Assembly: GCA_029204045.2 (NCBI GenBank)
Contig: CM055073.1
Span: 26,689,818-26,753,817 of the forward strand
Direction of reading: 5' to 3'
Source: Tillandsia leiboldiana
Taxonomy: Eukaryota > Streptophyta > Magnoliopsida > Poales > Bromeliaceae
Length of the DNA: 64,000 nucleotides
The position numbers and the translations under genes were made by a program. Within the stretch, counting starts at the first letter, position 1. Every line of letters starts with the position of its first letter. This document shows, piece after piece, positions 21,930 to 33,493 of the stretch. The notes under the pieces are model-generated. The model did not search any database. It was not told the DNA's origin and worked only from the letters and a program-made list of their open reading frames with translations.

Positions 21930-24770
21930 TGTCCCCCGCCTCGGTGCATGCCGACCGCGTGGACCGCCCGCCTGCCCGCGCGCCCGCGCGCTGCCCGCGC
22001 CCTGCCCGCGCCGCGTGCCGCCGCCGTTACGCCTGCCCGAGGCCGCGCCGCCGCCCGCCGACACTGCCCGCCGCCGCCGCCGTCCGCCGGCGATCGCCGG
22101 AATTACTGTTCCGGCAGTGAACAGTAAAATTACTGTAGCAACTCCGAAAAAATAAGTGTAAATAGCCCATTTTGACCGTTTTCGCGCGCTGATTCCAAAT
22201 CCGGCGTCCATTTTGCCAAATTCCAATCCGATAAATTGCCGGAGGCTCCCGGAAAGGCGTTTTCAATCTGAATTTCGTGCCGAGTCCAAATTTGATATCC
22301 GATTTGCGCGAAAACACCTCTAAACATCCGACGGGGTACCCTGATTACCCACGTGATCCACTTTAAGCCCGGAGTCAATCACTTGTGTCCAAATTGGCGC
22401 CCGAACACCGCCGACATGCCCCGTAGGCCTCCAGAAGCTGCCGGTCACACTGTAAAGGCCCTGTAGAATTCCGGATCATCACATGATGACTTGCCAGTTG
22501 AGCGTGATCCTGGATTACGACCCCAAATTTGGGATTATCCCGTTGAAGAACGTGATGAAGTTCGACGAGCATATATAATTAATGGTCCATATCAACCTAG
22601 ACTTTTGGAATATCTAAAAAGTGGGTCTCTTTCTCATCAACGTCGCTTCCAACCTTCATGGTTTGAGTCATTCAAATTGTGGTTGGAATATTCTCCAACC
22701 AAAGATGCCACATTTTGTCTCCCATGCTTTGTTTTTAACAAACCATATGAGCATTCTTCACAAAATGCCTTTACTGTTGACGGTTTTCATAATTGGAAAA
22801 AAGTTAAAGATGGAAAAAATTGTGCTTTTCTAAATCATATAGGTAGAGAACCAAACTCACCTCATAAAGTTGTCGAAAGAGCTTGCGAAGAATTGATGAA
22901 ACAATCTCAGCACATTCAAAATGTGCTTCATAGACATACATCACAGCAAAAGGCAAATAATCTTTTACGCCTTAAAGCATCAATAATTGCAGCTAGATAT
23001 CTTACTTTCCAAGGATGTGCTATGAGAGGTCGGGATGAAAGTAAAGAATCTATTGATCGGGGTAATTTTCTGGAAATGCTGGAAGTGTTCTCTTTTCTTA
23101 ATGAAGATATTGCAAAAGTTATTTTAGAAAATGCTCCGCAAAATGCTTCTTATACTTCGTCGGATACACAAAAAGAAATTTTGCAAGTTCTAGCGGAGAA
23201 AGTAAGAAGAAAAATTCGAGATGAAATTGGTGACTCAAAATTTTCTATAATAGTTGATGAAGCACGCGATAAATCAAAAAAGGAGCAGTTAGCTATCGTT
23301 TTGAGATTTGTTGAAGTACAAGGTTTGGTGCAAGAAAGATTTTTTGGTCTTGTTCACATTTCGGATACTAAAGCATTAATCGTGAAAAATGTAATTTATT
23401 CCATTCTTTCTCATTATAATCTTGATGTTCAAAATATTCGAGGCCAAGGATATGACGGGGCGAATAATATGAGAGATGAATGGAATGGATTACAAAAACT
23501 AATTTCTAATGATTGCCCCTATGCATACTACATCCATTGTTTAGCCCATCGTCTCCAATTGGCTTTGGTTGCGGCATCTAAGAATGTTCTTGAGGTTTAT
23601 GAATTTTACTCAAAATTAAGTACTATTGTCAACATTGTTGGATCTTCTACCAAGCGAAATGATGAACTAAAAAAGTTTCATAGTTTTGAAATTGCCGAAA
23701 TGATTGAAAATAATGAGCTTGAGACGGGAATCGGACTCAATCACGTTGGCACTTTGCAAAGGGCCGGTGATACTCGTTGGAGTTCACACTTTAGATCTAT
23801 TACTAGTTTGCTAAGAATGTTTAAGGCAACATGTGCAGTTTTAGAGAATATTATTGACGAAGGATCTAATGCATCTCAACGCGGTGAAGCACATTTAGCT
23901 CATAAGGCAATGATATCTTTTGAATTTGTGTTTATCTTGCATCTCATGAAAGAAATAACAGAAGTGACCTACATTCTTTGTCAACATTTGCAACGCAAAT
24001 CTCAAGATATTTTTAATGCTATGCATCTTGTGACATCAACAAAATCACTTATTCAAAAGCTTAGAGATGAAGGATGGAGTTCACTTTTTGACAAAGTAAA
24101 GTTATTTTGTGCGAACTATGACATAGAAGTTCCAATTATGTCTACTCCTTATGTGGGAAGAGGAGGTCGTGCTCGCCTTCAACGAGATCATATTACACTT
24201 GAGCATCACTATCGAGTTGATATTTTTAATGGTGCAATAGATTGTCAATTACAAGAGTTGAGTACAAGATTTAGTGACAATATGATAGAATTACTTACTC
24301 TGAGTTGTACTTTGGATCCTAAAAATGGTTGCAAATCTTTTAATATTGATGATATTTGTAATCTTGCGAAAAGATTTTATCCTCAAGACTTTACGGAGTT
24401 AGAAAAAGAAGAGTTGAGAATAGAGCTTCGTCACTATGAATTTGAAATTTCGCGACATTTCGATTTGCAAAAATTGACAACTATTTCTGAGTTTTGTCAA
24501 TGGTTGGTGGCAACAAGAAAATCAGAAATATATCCCCTTCTCTATCGATTCGTTAAACTTGTCCTAACTCTTCCAGTTTCAACTGTAACTACCGAACGGG
24601 CATTTTCCGCTATGAACATTATAAAAACCGATCTCCGGAATAAGATGGATGACGATTTTCTCACTAATTCTTTGATCGTGTATATTGAAAGAGAAATTAC
24701 CGAGAAGTTTACTATTGATTCAATCATTGATGGATTTCGTGACTTGAAGGAGCGTCGAGCACTATTCTAA

Positions 24771-25681
24771 CTTTTGAATGGTAAGTAATTTTTTAAAAAT
24801 TTTCTTTAGCATTTTTGTATTTTGAATTTTTTATATATAGTTTGTTTTATTAATAATTTTTAAAGATTAATATATTTTATATAATATATTTTATATAATA
24901 TATTTTATATAATATATTTTATATAATATATTTTATATAATATATTTTATTTTATATAATATAATTGACAAGGAATTCTTATTTTTTCATGCGTTACCAT
25001 ACTTTTGAGAGAAAAGTGTAAGGAGAAACTTATCTGGCAGAACTCAAGTCAAGATATGGAGTTCTTGGGCTAAATTACTCTCTTATCTGACAGTTTAAGA
25101 TATGGAGAGGCATTATCTGCTCTCAGGAAGTGATGATGGTGTTATTATGATCTGGGAGATATATCCTAAAAAAAGAGAGGTATGCATTTTTTTATTTTTT
25201 TTCCGGATGGTCACATACAATTTTCCTATTTTGTAGCTGCCTTAGTAGTGATGACTTTATGGGCGTCCCCATTTCTTGGATAGGTCCTTGCACTACAATT
25301 TAGTCCTAACTTTTGTCAAATATGGAATAGTTCAGCAACACTATGTTGCTATGTAAGATAAATTTTTTAGGACTCATCCATACCATTATTCTCTCCATTA
25401 TGTTTCCTTTAGTTATATTTCCTTCATAGTTGGTAGATCATTTGCAATTTTCTCATGCAGATTACTATTGATTCAATCATTGATGGATTTCGTGACTTGA
25501 AGGAGCGTCGAGCACTATTCTAACTTTTGAATGGTAAGCAATTTTTTCAAAATTTTCATTAACATTTTTGTATTTTGAAATTTTTATATATAATTTGTTT
25601 TATTAATAATTTTAAAAGATTAATATATTTTATATAATATATTTTTGACCCCCCAGAATCAAACTTCTGGCTTCGTCCCTG
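24771..25681 (+). repeat. hAT 3' region with duplicated transposase end
   Basis: After the stop, AT-rich DNA includes a tandem tttatataatata repeat (about 24870-24960). At about 25462-25647 there is a second copy of the last 60 coding bases, the stop and the 3' trailer (compare 24708-24960), separated from the first by about 500 bases of other sequence. The second copy leads to the terminal ccccccag and gcttcgtccctg. Confidence 0.75.
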
Positions 25682-25686
25682 TATAC

Positions 25687-25959
<273 letters not shown>

Positions 25960-28793
25960 TAGAGCTTATATGCTTTCAGAAGCATAAGCCCAACTGTCAC
26001 GCCCCGGGGTCGAAACTGCGACCCGGGCTCGCCAACAGATCCGCCACCTATGCAAAATCCCGCATAGGCGAAGCGTCTAACCTGCAAAAGATAGTACTAA
26101 AGCTACGCAAATATCAGAGCGGCAATAAAATGCTGTAAAATAAAATCCAATCACTGTACAACATAAAATAAAGTACAATATCCATCTCCTCAAACACAGA
26201 TAATCATCATACAATGTCCTCAGTACAGCATCTCTCAACTGTAAAAGGGAGATAAACCAAAACTATAATACATCAGTCTCTCCAAATACAAAAGATCCCT
26301 CTCCAAAGTAAACAGTAAAAACTAGCTGACAGCTACAAGGAATCTCCAACCAGGGGATACAGCTACACTCCTCGGGCGGTAAGGATCTAGCTCGTGACTC
26401 CCTCGCCTCGAACAACGACCGAATGTCAGCAACTCCCGCAGAGGACTCTGCAAAACAGGAGGAAGAAAAGAGGGAAACAGCAATGGGGGTGAGAACCACT
26501 AGTAAACCAGTAGCCTCCCCCTGTGAGTAAAGCCTCAAACTCCGGCGTACCCACTAAGTCTACTAGAGGCAAGAAAAGGAATAAGTGGTAAAGCTATAAA
26601 CAGAACTGCTGAATAAAGGGAAACCACTACTAGTATGCCTCTAAATGCAATACTGAAAGAAATGACTGTATGAATGCATTAGAAAACAGTGTCTGACCAA
26701 ATAACCCAATCTAGTACCACCAGTAAAACTGGTATTGCCTGCTCAGCGGAATCTGCACACAAGGCTCGAAACCGCGGGATCGGCCCGCACGGTTCGCATC
26801 CCAAAATAAGTATCAGACCGGCACACAAGGCTGGGTCCAAAAAGCCTACCTCCGGAGTGGCACTCGAGGGGAGCGACCCACACGAGTAAAGTATCTGTGT
26901 CATCAGTATCACAAGTATCTCTGTAGCACATATCTCAATATAGCAGGACTGGATCAAGACTATGATCAAAGTGGGAAACTCCGTCCACTAAAGAAACCCC
27001 AATCCCCAATCAGATGCAATAGTACTCAACAAGTGGAAAACTCCATCCACTAGAGAAATCTGATACCCAATCTGATGCATAGTACTCAAAAAGTGGGAAA
27101 CACCATCCACTAGAGAAATCTGATACCCAATATGATGCAATAGTAAACATCCGGTCAACCGCCCAATGTCCGCGGTCACCGCAATAACCCACAACCCACA
27201 ATCGGGTAGAATAATCAAGATCCGGTCAACCGCCTACTGTCCGCGGTTGCCGCAATAACCCACAATCCAACATCAAGTACACCCTGTCTCTGACCCTAAG
27301 GTCCCGGCTACACTATCCCAAACCTCTGCTCGAACCCGAGCAACATGACTCGAAAGTCTAAAATAAGAAGGAGAAAGAAAGCAATCATGGTTTCTCCTTA
27401 GTCAATTTCTAATATGATAGTGTAGCAATAAAATAGTGGCCTATCTAGATGTCCATATAGCAGGCAAAAGTCCTCATGCAAGATGAAAGAGAAAAAGATC
27501 AAATAACAGTTCCACAAGTGTGACAACTAATAGATCCACATAGATATACCCATCATGCTAAAATCATCAGACAACTACACATGTAAATAATCTCTGATCC
27601 ATAATAAATCCCCAAAGTGGTACCCGCACATGGATATGTCATCATGTCCCAACAATTAGTCCATTTAACCAATTTTCATAAGATTGATGTGCTAATGTGG
27701 CATGTTAATTATCACTATTAATTACGTCCCCGCAATCATATTTCCACAATAATATTATCCCGATAAGATTCCCGACATGCTATATCCACAGAATTAATCT
27801 CAAATGATAGGCTCACATTATATCAGTCAAACATGCATGGTAATCAATCAATATGTTCAATTGTGGGTTTCTCTAATAAACTTAGTGAGCAAGTCAGAAG
27901 TAGAGGTATGCAACAACCACCCACCTCGAAAAGCGCGCACAGCACCAAAAGAAACCTCTCGCTGCCCGCTATCCTCTAGCATCAGTATCCACCAAAAACT
28001 ATGTCCCACAGCACAGAACAATGCGCACAAATAATCCCAAAACTGCATAAATACCTACTGTCCAAAAATCAGCCCCAAAAATGGCTAAATTCCACCTCTC
28101 TGCATTCCTCTGAAAAATCCATAAAAATAACCATTGCGATCGTCGCGTCGACCCGGTCGAAACGAGTACTCGCACGTTCCGATCCGATACCTGTAGCTCA
28201 AGTTACAAATACAACACCGCGGTAAGCCGTAACGTCACATAACCAAAATCCTGTGGCACACAGTCCAAGAAAAGCTTAATTATCACCTTCGAATCAATTT
28301 CCAAAAATCCCAGAAAAATAACCACTGTGTTCCTCGCGACGAGTAGATCAAAATTGAGTCCTGATACGCCTTGATCCGATGCTCGTAGGCCAAGATATAA
28401 AATCGACAAGCCTCCGCTGTCCAAAATCCATCACAGAAAAAGGGGGGTCAAAAATGCCTCGGGAACCGTGCCAAAAGTGCGAAACGGGGCGAAGCGATCA
28501 ACATGAAAATCGAAGCCTTACCTCTTAGGAACACACTGTTGAAGAAATCGCTCAAAAACTCCTCCTGGTTTGCTCACAGCGAATTTCCGACTGAACCATG
28601 ACGGTAATGGGCCGAAATGGGGGAAAAACCGAGGCGAACTGTAAAATCGATATCGCCGTTACCGAGCTTCCAAAAATTCCGGGGATCCACCACGAGCTCA
28701 AGAACATCAAGGGGAACAATTTTCATATAGAGCTCTCCCTCCCATTCTCACTCTAAAGCTCGGAAAAAGGGAAGAAAGAGGGAGAGGAGGAGG

Positions 28794-28801
28794 TATTTAT
28801 A
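28794..28801 (-). promoter_or_regulatory. TATA box of Tekay LTR 2
   Basis: tatttata on the plus strand reads tataaata on the minus, about 225 bases downstream (in LTR direction) of the first CCAAT-N9 element. The 3' LTR at 59421 has the same box at 61699-61706 in the same relative place. Confidence 0.55.
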
Positions 28802-29024
28802 GGCCATTCCAAACAATTCACTTAATTACCTCTGTGTCCTATAAACCGGGCGCACCGAAGGATTTCGGGCTGCTACAGTGCCGCACAGTGACTCAATCCC
28901 GACCGTCGATCCAGCGCCCGAATGCACCTGATGCTGCCACGTGTCCCCGAACAGCGTACAGCCAAGCCAGCCACTCCCGCGCTGCCGCGTGGCCTGCCCT
29001 GGTCAACGGAGTGGTTGGCGCCCG

Positions 29025-29546
29025 CCAATGGCGGGCCGCCATGTGGCGCACGCGTGCGCCACGTCGGCGCCGTGGCCGCCACGCCAGCCGCCCCCGCTGC
29101 CACGCCGTCTGCCACACCACCTGCTCCCCCCGTACGCGCACAGTGACGCGCCCAATCCTCGCGCGCCACGTGTCAAGCCCCCGCGCTCGCTGCACCTGGT
29201 GCACACACTCCGTGCACCCGACGAACCACAGTCTGCCACGTGTCCACCACGGATCCAATAGAACACCGCCACGTTGCACACCACAGCCTGCACCCCTGCG
29301 CCTGCCCGCGCACCTGCCCGGCCTGCCCGCGCACCCCCGCGTGCGCCGCGTCCACTGCACCGAGCCAATGAGGTGGTGCCACGTGTCCCCGCTCCGGCCC
29401 ACCGTACACCCGCGCGCTCTCCCGTGAACTGAGCGCCCTGCGCCCGCCAATGCGGAGCCGCCACGTGGCTTCCCGCCTGGTCCACTGCACCAGCGCTCCT
29501 CTCCGTGGACCAGGACGCGTGCGCCGGCCAATCAGCGGCTGCCACG
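29025..29546 (-). promoter_or_regulatory. array of CCAAT-N9-CCACG elements (ERSE-I-like) in Tekay LTR 2
   Basis: Five exact copies: 29152-29170, 29255-29273, 29365-29383, 29447-29465 and 29528-29546. A sixth at 29025-29043 has CCATG in the second half. In four of the five exact copies the CCACG continues to CACGTG (G-box). Two further G-boxes near 28938 and 29237 have no CCAAT. Spacer length is always 9, while spacer sequence varies. All lie within 550 bases in the U3, upstream of the minus-strand TATA box. Confidence 0.75.
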
Positions 29547-30068
29547 TGTCCCTCCGGCTGGTCCACTGCTCCCCCATGCACCAAAATACACCAGAAACTT
29601 CCGCATCTCCGTTTTTAGGCGTCCAGACTCAGAAAAATACAAGTAAATAGCCGTTTTTAACGTTTTTCCGTGCTGAATCCAAATACGGCCTCCGTTTTGC
29701 CCAAAGCCTCTTCCAAAATTCGACGGGAGTATCCGAATACACTCGGGGTCCAAACAACACACTAAGTCCATTTCTTGAGTCCGATACACACCCAAACGCT
29801 CCCATAGCATAAGATAGTCCTCCAGAAGCTACTGACCAAGCCATAAACCTCCAACGAAGATTCGGGTCATCACACCAACAATACCTGTGAATTTTGTACC
29901 ATTGGATTTACATTGAGATTTATACTATTGTATTTTCTCTTTCTCTCTCTTTAGTTGACTTTATAATAACACAAATTTCAATAAAAATCTAATAGTAAAA
30001 AATTTACAAGTATAGTTGGGCTTGTACTTTTGAAAGTATATAAGCTCTTTTGAAAGTATATGCTATTA

Positions 30069-31418
30069 GGATCTGTTGAGACCAAAATTTTCGTCACTTA
30101 AGGAAGTGACACGTGACGTATACCATCGACTAAAGACATCAGCCGACAGAAGAATAAGTCAACAAAGAGGGACCCTCGTCTTTGTTAAGACCGACCTCAG
30201 TCACATGGGGGCGCGACACGTGATATACGACAGCGACTGAAGGCATCCGCCGATAGGAGAAACGGTCAACGAAAGAATTATCGCCTCATCCAAGACCAAC
30301 CGCTACCGAAGGCAAACACCAGATCGCCTTAGTCGAGCGATGAAGAAGGTGAAGGCAGAGTCAATTTTCGGTTGCTCAAGCCGAAAAAGGAAAGATTTTG
30401 AAAGGAAGGAGTGCGAGATACGAGCGCAAATCTCGTAACCAACTCCGGAACGGCAAGCGACGCCCAGTATTGGAAAGCTCCGAAGATCACGCATCAGCGC
30501 GTTGATAAGGGGATGAACTTGGACAAAAAAATGGCTACTATCCTATTTGAGGAAGTTTGACTCAAAAGGAAGTAGTTGAGGAATTTACGATAATTTTTTT
30601 CAAATCACGCCAATTATTCAAATCGGCGATTATACACATGATTCGGGAGTATATAAATCCCCGAACCATCGAAGAAAAATAGATCCTACAATCTCGTAAG
30701 CCAGTGAGCACACCTACGTTTTCATATCTTTCATATTTACATTTACTGCTTTCCTAGATAACCTTTACCGTATTTTTTAGGAGTAGATTAACTTGTAATC
30801 GACTACCAGTTACTCTTGTAACCTCACTCCAATCAATATAAATTTCTAATCGGCTTCTTACACGTGTCAAATCTTTGTCTCCACATCCCGATTCGACTAT
30901 TCTAGGTTGAGCTCTCTCTACCCTCCACACCCCGATTCAGCTAATTTAAGTCGGACGGTCGCGAGAGTTTGATTGAGAATAACTCGACCGAGCGGATCCC
31001 TCCTTGGCCCGATCGCTTGATCCATTAGCACGCGGCGCATCACATCTCGAGGGTCACCCCACGAGGCCGATCGATGACCGAGTCCGGTCAATAGTCAGCG
31101 TGATATTTTCGGCCCAACAGGATGATAATGGAACGTCCCTCAGGGTTTAGTGGGTGGTTGGTAAAATAATATAATTTAATAAATGAAAATCATCAAATGA
31201 ATAAATCTAACAACAGAAAACTTGTAGCACCAAACACCAATATTAAGGATATTACATAGTTGAGTTTGGTTTTTTTCTAATACAAAATTTTGACAATTTT
31301 GGTTTTATTTATTATTATTTTTTTATTCAATCGGGCCGGGTATGAATTTCGATTTCGATTTTCTTCGGGTTGGATTTGGGTTTTGCAAACGAACCTCCTC
31401 TATACCGCTAGATAGATG

Positions 31419-31452
<34 letters not shown>

Positions 31453-31658
31453 TTGAGATTTGCGCTCGTCCACCCTTTCCCTTTCCCCGCCTTTCTCTCT
31501 CTTCTCTTTGTGTGTGTCTCTCTCTCCTCCGATCTCGCTTCCGTTCAAAGGGGGAAATAGTGGGGAAACGGAGAGAGCGCCTCGTTCACGAAACCCTATA
31601 AGCACCTTCTCCTACGATCGAGGGGGGAGAGAGACACGATCTGTTGAGACCAAAATTA
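30069..31658. repeat. tandem duplication, unit 1 (LTR A plus 5' leader of the GET2-like gene)
   Basis: About 1.57 kb repeated at an offset of 1590 (left side) to 1589 (right side). It contains a complete family-A LTR and about 520 bases of leader/promoter DNA of the downstream gene. At the junction (31641-31663) about 16 bases of the LTR start are copied an extra time. Confidence 0.92.
30074..31119 (+). mobile_element. solo LTR family A, copy 1
   Basis: 1046 bases, TGTTGAGACC to GGCCCAACA. Flanked by ggatc (30069-30073) and ggatg (31120-31124), a 5-base TSD with one mismatch. TATA-like gtatataaat near 30649. It contains a cacgtgacgt motif near the start. No coding capacity. Confidence 0.8.
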
Positions 31659-33230
31659 GGATCTGTTGAGACCAAAATTTTCGTCACTTAAGGAAGTGAC
31701 ACGTGACGTATACCATCGACTAAAGACATCAGCCGACAGAAGAATAAGTCAACAAAGAGGGACCCTCGTCTTTGTTAAGACCGACCTCAGTCACATGGGG
31801 GCGCGACACGTGATATACGACAGCGACTGAAGGCATCCGCCGATAGGAGAAACGGTCAACGAAAGAATTATCGCCTCATCCAAGACCAACCGCTACCGAA
31901 GGCAAACACCAGATCGCCTTAGTCGAGCGATGAAGAAGGTGAAGGCAGAGTCAATTTTCGGTTGCTCAAGCCGAAAAAGGAAAGATTTTGAAAGGAAGGA
32001 GTGCGAGATACGAGCGCAAATCTCGTAACCAACTCCGGAACGGCAAGCGACGCCCAGTATTGGAAAGCTCCGAAGATCACGCATCAGCGCGTTGATAAGG
32101 GGATGAACTTGGACAAAAAAATGGCTACTATCCTATTTGAGGAAGTTTGACTCAAAAGGAAGTAGTTGAGGAATTTACGATAATTTTTTTCAAATCACGC
32201 CAATTATTCAAATCGGCGATTATACACATGATTCGGGAGTATATAAATCCCCGAACCATCGAAGAAAAATAGATCCTACAATCTCGTAAGCCAGTGAGCA
32301 CACCTACGTTTTCATATCTTTCATATTTACATTTACTGCTTTCCTAGATAACCTTTACCGTATTTTTTAGGAGTAGATTAACTTGTAATCGACTACCAGT
32401 TACTCTTGTAACCTCACTCCAATCAATATAAATTTCTAATCGGCTTCTTACACGTGTCAAATCTTTGTCTCCACATCCCGATTCGACTATTCTAGGTTGA
32501 GCTCTCTCTACCCTCCACACCCCGATTCAGCTAATTTAAGTCGGACGGTCGCGAGAGTTTGATTGAGAATAACTCGACCGAGCGGATCCCTCCTTGGCCC
32601 GATCGCTTGATCCATTAGCACGCGGCGCATCACATCTCGAGGGTCACCCCACGAGGCCGATCGATGACCGAGTCCGGTCAATAGTCAGCGTGATATTTTC
32701 GGCCCAACAGGATGATAATGGAACGTCCCTCAGGGTTTAGTGGGTGGTTGGTAAAATAATATAATTTAATAAATGAAAATCATCAAATGAATAAATCTAA
32801 CAACAGAAAACTTGTAGCACCAAACACCAATATTAAGGATATTAAATAGTTGAGTTTGGTTTTTTTCTAATACAAAATTTTGACAATTTTGGTTTTATTT
32901 ATTATTATTTTTTTATTCAATCGGGCCGGGTATGAATTTCGATTTCGATTTTCTTCGGTTGGATTTGGGTTTTGCAAACGAACCTCCTCTATACCGCTAG
33001 ATAGATGGATAGATAGATAGAGAGAGAGAGAGAGATTGAGATTTGCGCTCGTCCCTTTGGACCCTTTCCCTTTCCCCGCCTTTCTCTCTCTTCTCTTTGT
33101 GTGTGTCTCTCTCTCCTCCGATCTCGCTTCCGTTCAAAGGGGGAAATAGTGGGGAAACGGAGAGAGCGCCTTGTTCACGAAACCCTGTAAGCACCTTCTC
33201 CTACGATCGAGGGGGGAGAGAGACACGATC
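31659..33230. repeat. tandem duplication, unit 2, adjoining the GET2-like gene
   Basis: Contains the second family-A LTR (31664-32709) and the leader DNA 32710-33230 that continues uninterrupted into the gene. Only a handful of differences from unit 1 are visible (for example attaca/attaaa near 32841, a shorter GA tract, and extra bases near 33056), so the duplication is recent. Confidence 0.92.
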
Positions 33231-33493
33231 GGATCTTGGATTCACCTCCGCCACTTGGGAAAGAAGCCCCCCGATCGGATCGATCGGTATTGGAATCGGA
33301 ATCGGTGTGATTGACTGATCCTTGGCGAGATCTAAGAGCCTTGCTGTTGATAGTTTCGATTTGATCCTCGGTGATTCCGAATTTCTCCGGTGCTCGATCT
33401 CAGTAGGTTGGTTGATTGATTTGTGTCACTTTTGGTTCGATTTTGTAAGCCGAGATTTAGGGCGTTTGGGAGGAAGAGTTTAGGGTAAAGGCG
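33043..33493 (+). promoter_or_regulatory. leader and proximal promoter of the GET2-like gene
   Basis: A pyrimidine-rich CT tract (33060-33130) and a purine-rich block (33140-33235) precede gene-like sequence up to the ATG. The part before 33230 also exists in unit 1. No clear TATA box is visible, so the transcription start cannot be set from sequence. Confidence 0.45.

Larger units (their letters stand above)
16999..22483 (-). mobile_element. Tekay-type solo LTR in the hAT ORF
   Basis: TGTCACGCCCC to GGATCATCACA on the plus strand (TGTGATGAT to GGCGTGACA on the minus). Exact TSD TGATG at 16994-16998 and 22484-22488. Same family as 25995-29874 and as the 3' LTR at 59421-62419, whose neighbour is Tekay-type pol. 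Own length is about 4.09 kb once the nested Sirevirus-type solo LTR is removed. Contains the shared blocks ccggtcaaccgcc/gtccgcggt-gccgc (about 19398 and 19998) and a CCAAT-N9-CCACG array near its minus-strand 5' end. Confidence 0.9.
16845..24770 (+). pseudogene. hAT transposase, interrupted by a solo LTR
   Basis: Coding segments 16845-16998 and 22489-24770 (811 residues together). The frame is preserved across the insertion if one TSD copy is ignored. The N-terminus (TLDSFLKRK) is typical of the family. A TTF-type zinc finger with CLPC lies in roughly residues 100-190 of the joined protein. The DUF4371/RNase H-like core shows IIVDEARD and, later, GQGYDGANNM. The hAT dimerisation region near the C-terminus has LPVSTVTTERAFSAM. 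Plant annotations often call such proteins 'zinc finger MYM-type 1-like' or 'TTF-type zinc finger with HAT dimerization'. I see no other stop or frameshift. The interruption should abolish full-length protein, so the element was probably silenced recently. Confidence 0.9.
15825..25681 (+). mobile_element. hAT transposon (DUF4371 / TTF zinc finger type)
   Basis: Left end gagggacgaggcc, right end gcttcgtccctg (inverted repeat of about 12 bases with one or two mismatches). The 8-base TSD TATACGTG is exact (15817-15824 and 25682-25689), as expected for hAT. About 4.4 kb is its own sequence once the nested solo LTR is removed. It encodes one transposase in two pieces, separated only by that insertion. 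The 3' part contains an internal duplication of the transposase end. Confidence 0.9.
25995..29874 (-). mobile_element. Tekay-type solo LTR 2
   Basis: 3880 bases, TGTCACGCCCCGGGG to GGTCATCACA, with exact TSD CCAAC (25990-25994 and 29875-29879). Same family as 16999-22483 and 59421-62419. Includes three tandem units of about 60 bases with gtggaaaactccatccacta (about 26970-27145), two copies of the ccggtcaaccgcc/gtccgcggt-ccgc block (27150 and 27222), a minus-strand TATA box, and upstream of it a dense CCAAT/CACGTG region. GC-rich ORFs at 28834-29584 lie in this regulatory part and are not genes. Confidence 0.92.

Noticed and set aside
28834..29584. ORFs of up to 212 residues, rich in Arg, Pro and Ala, on both strands
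   Set aside because: GC-rich promoter part of a Tekay-type LTR; overlapping open frames on both strands and no domain.
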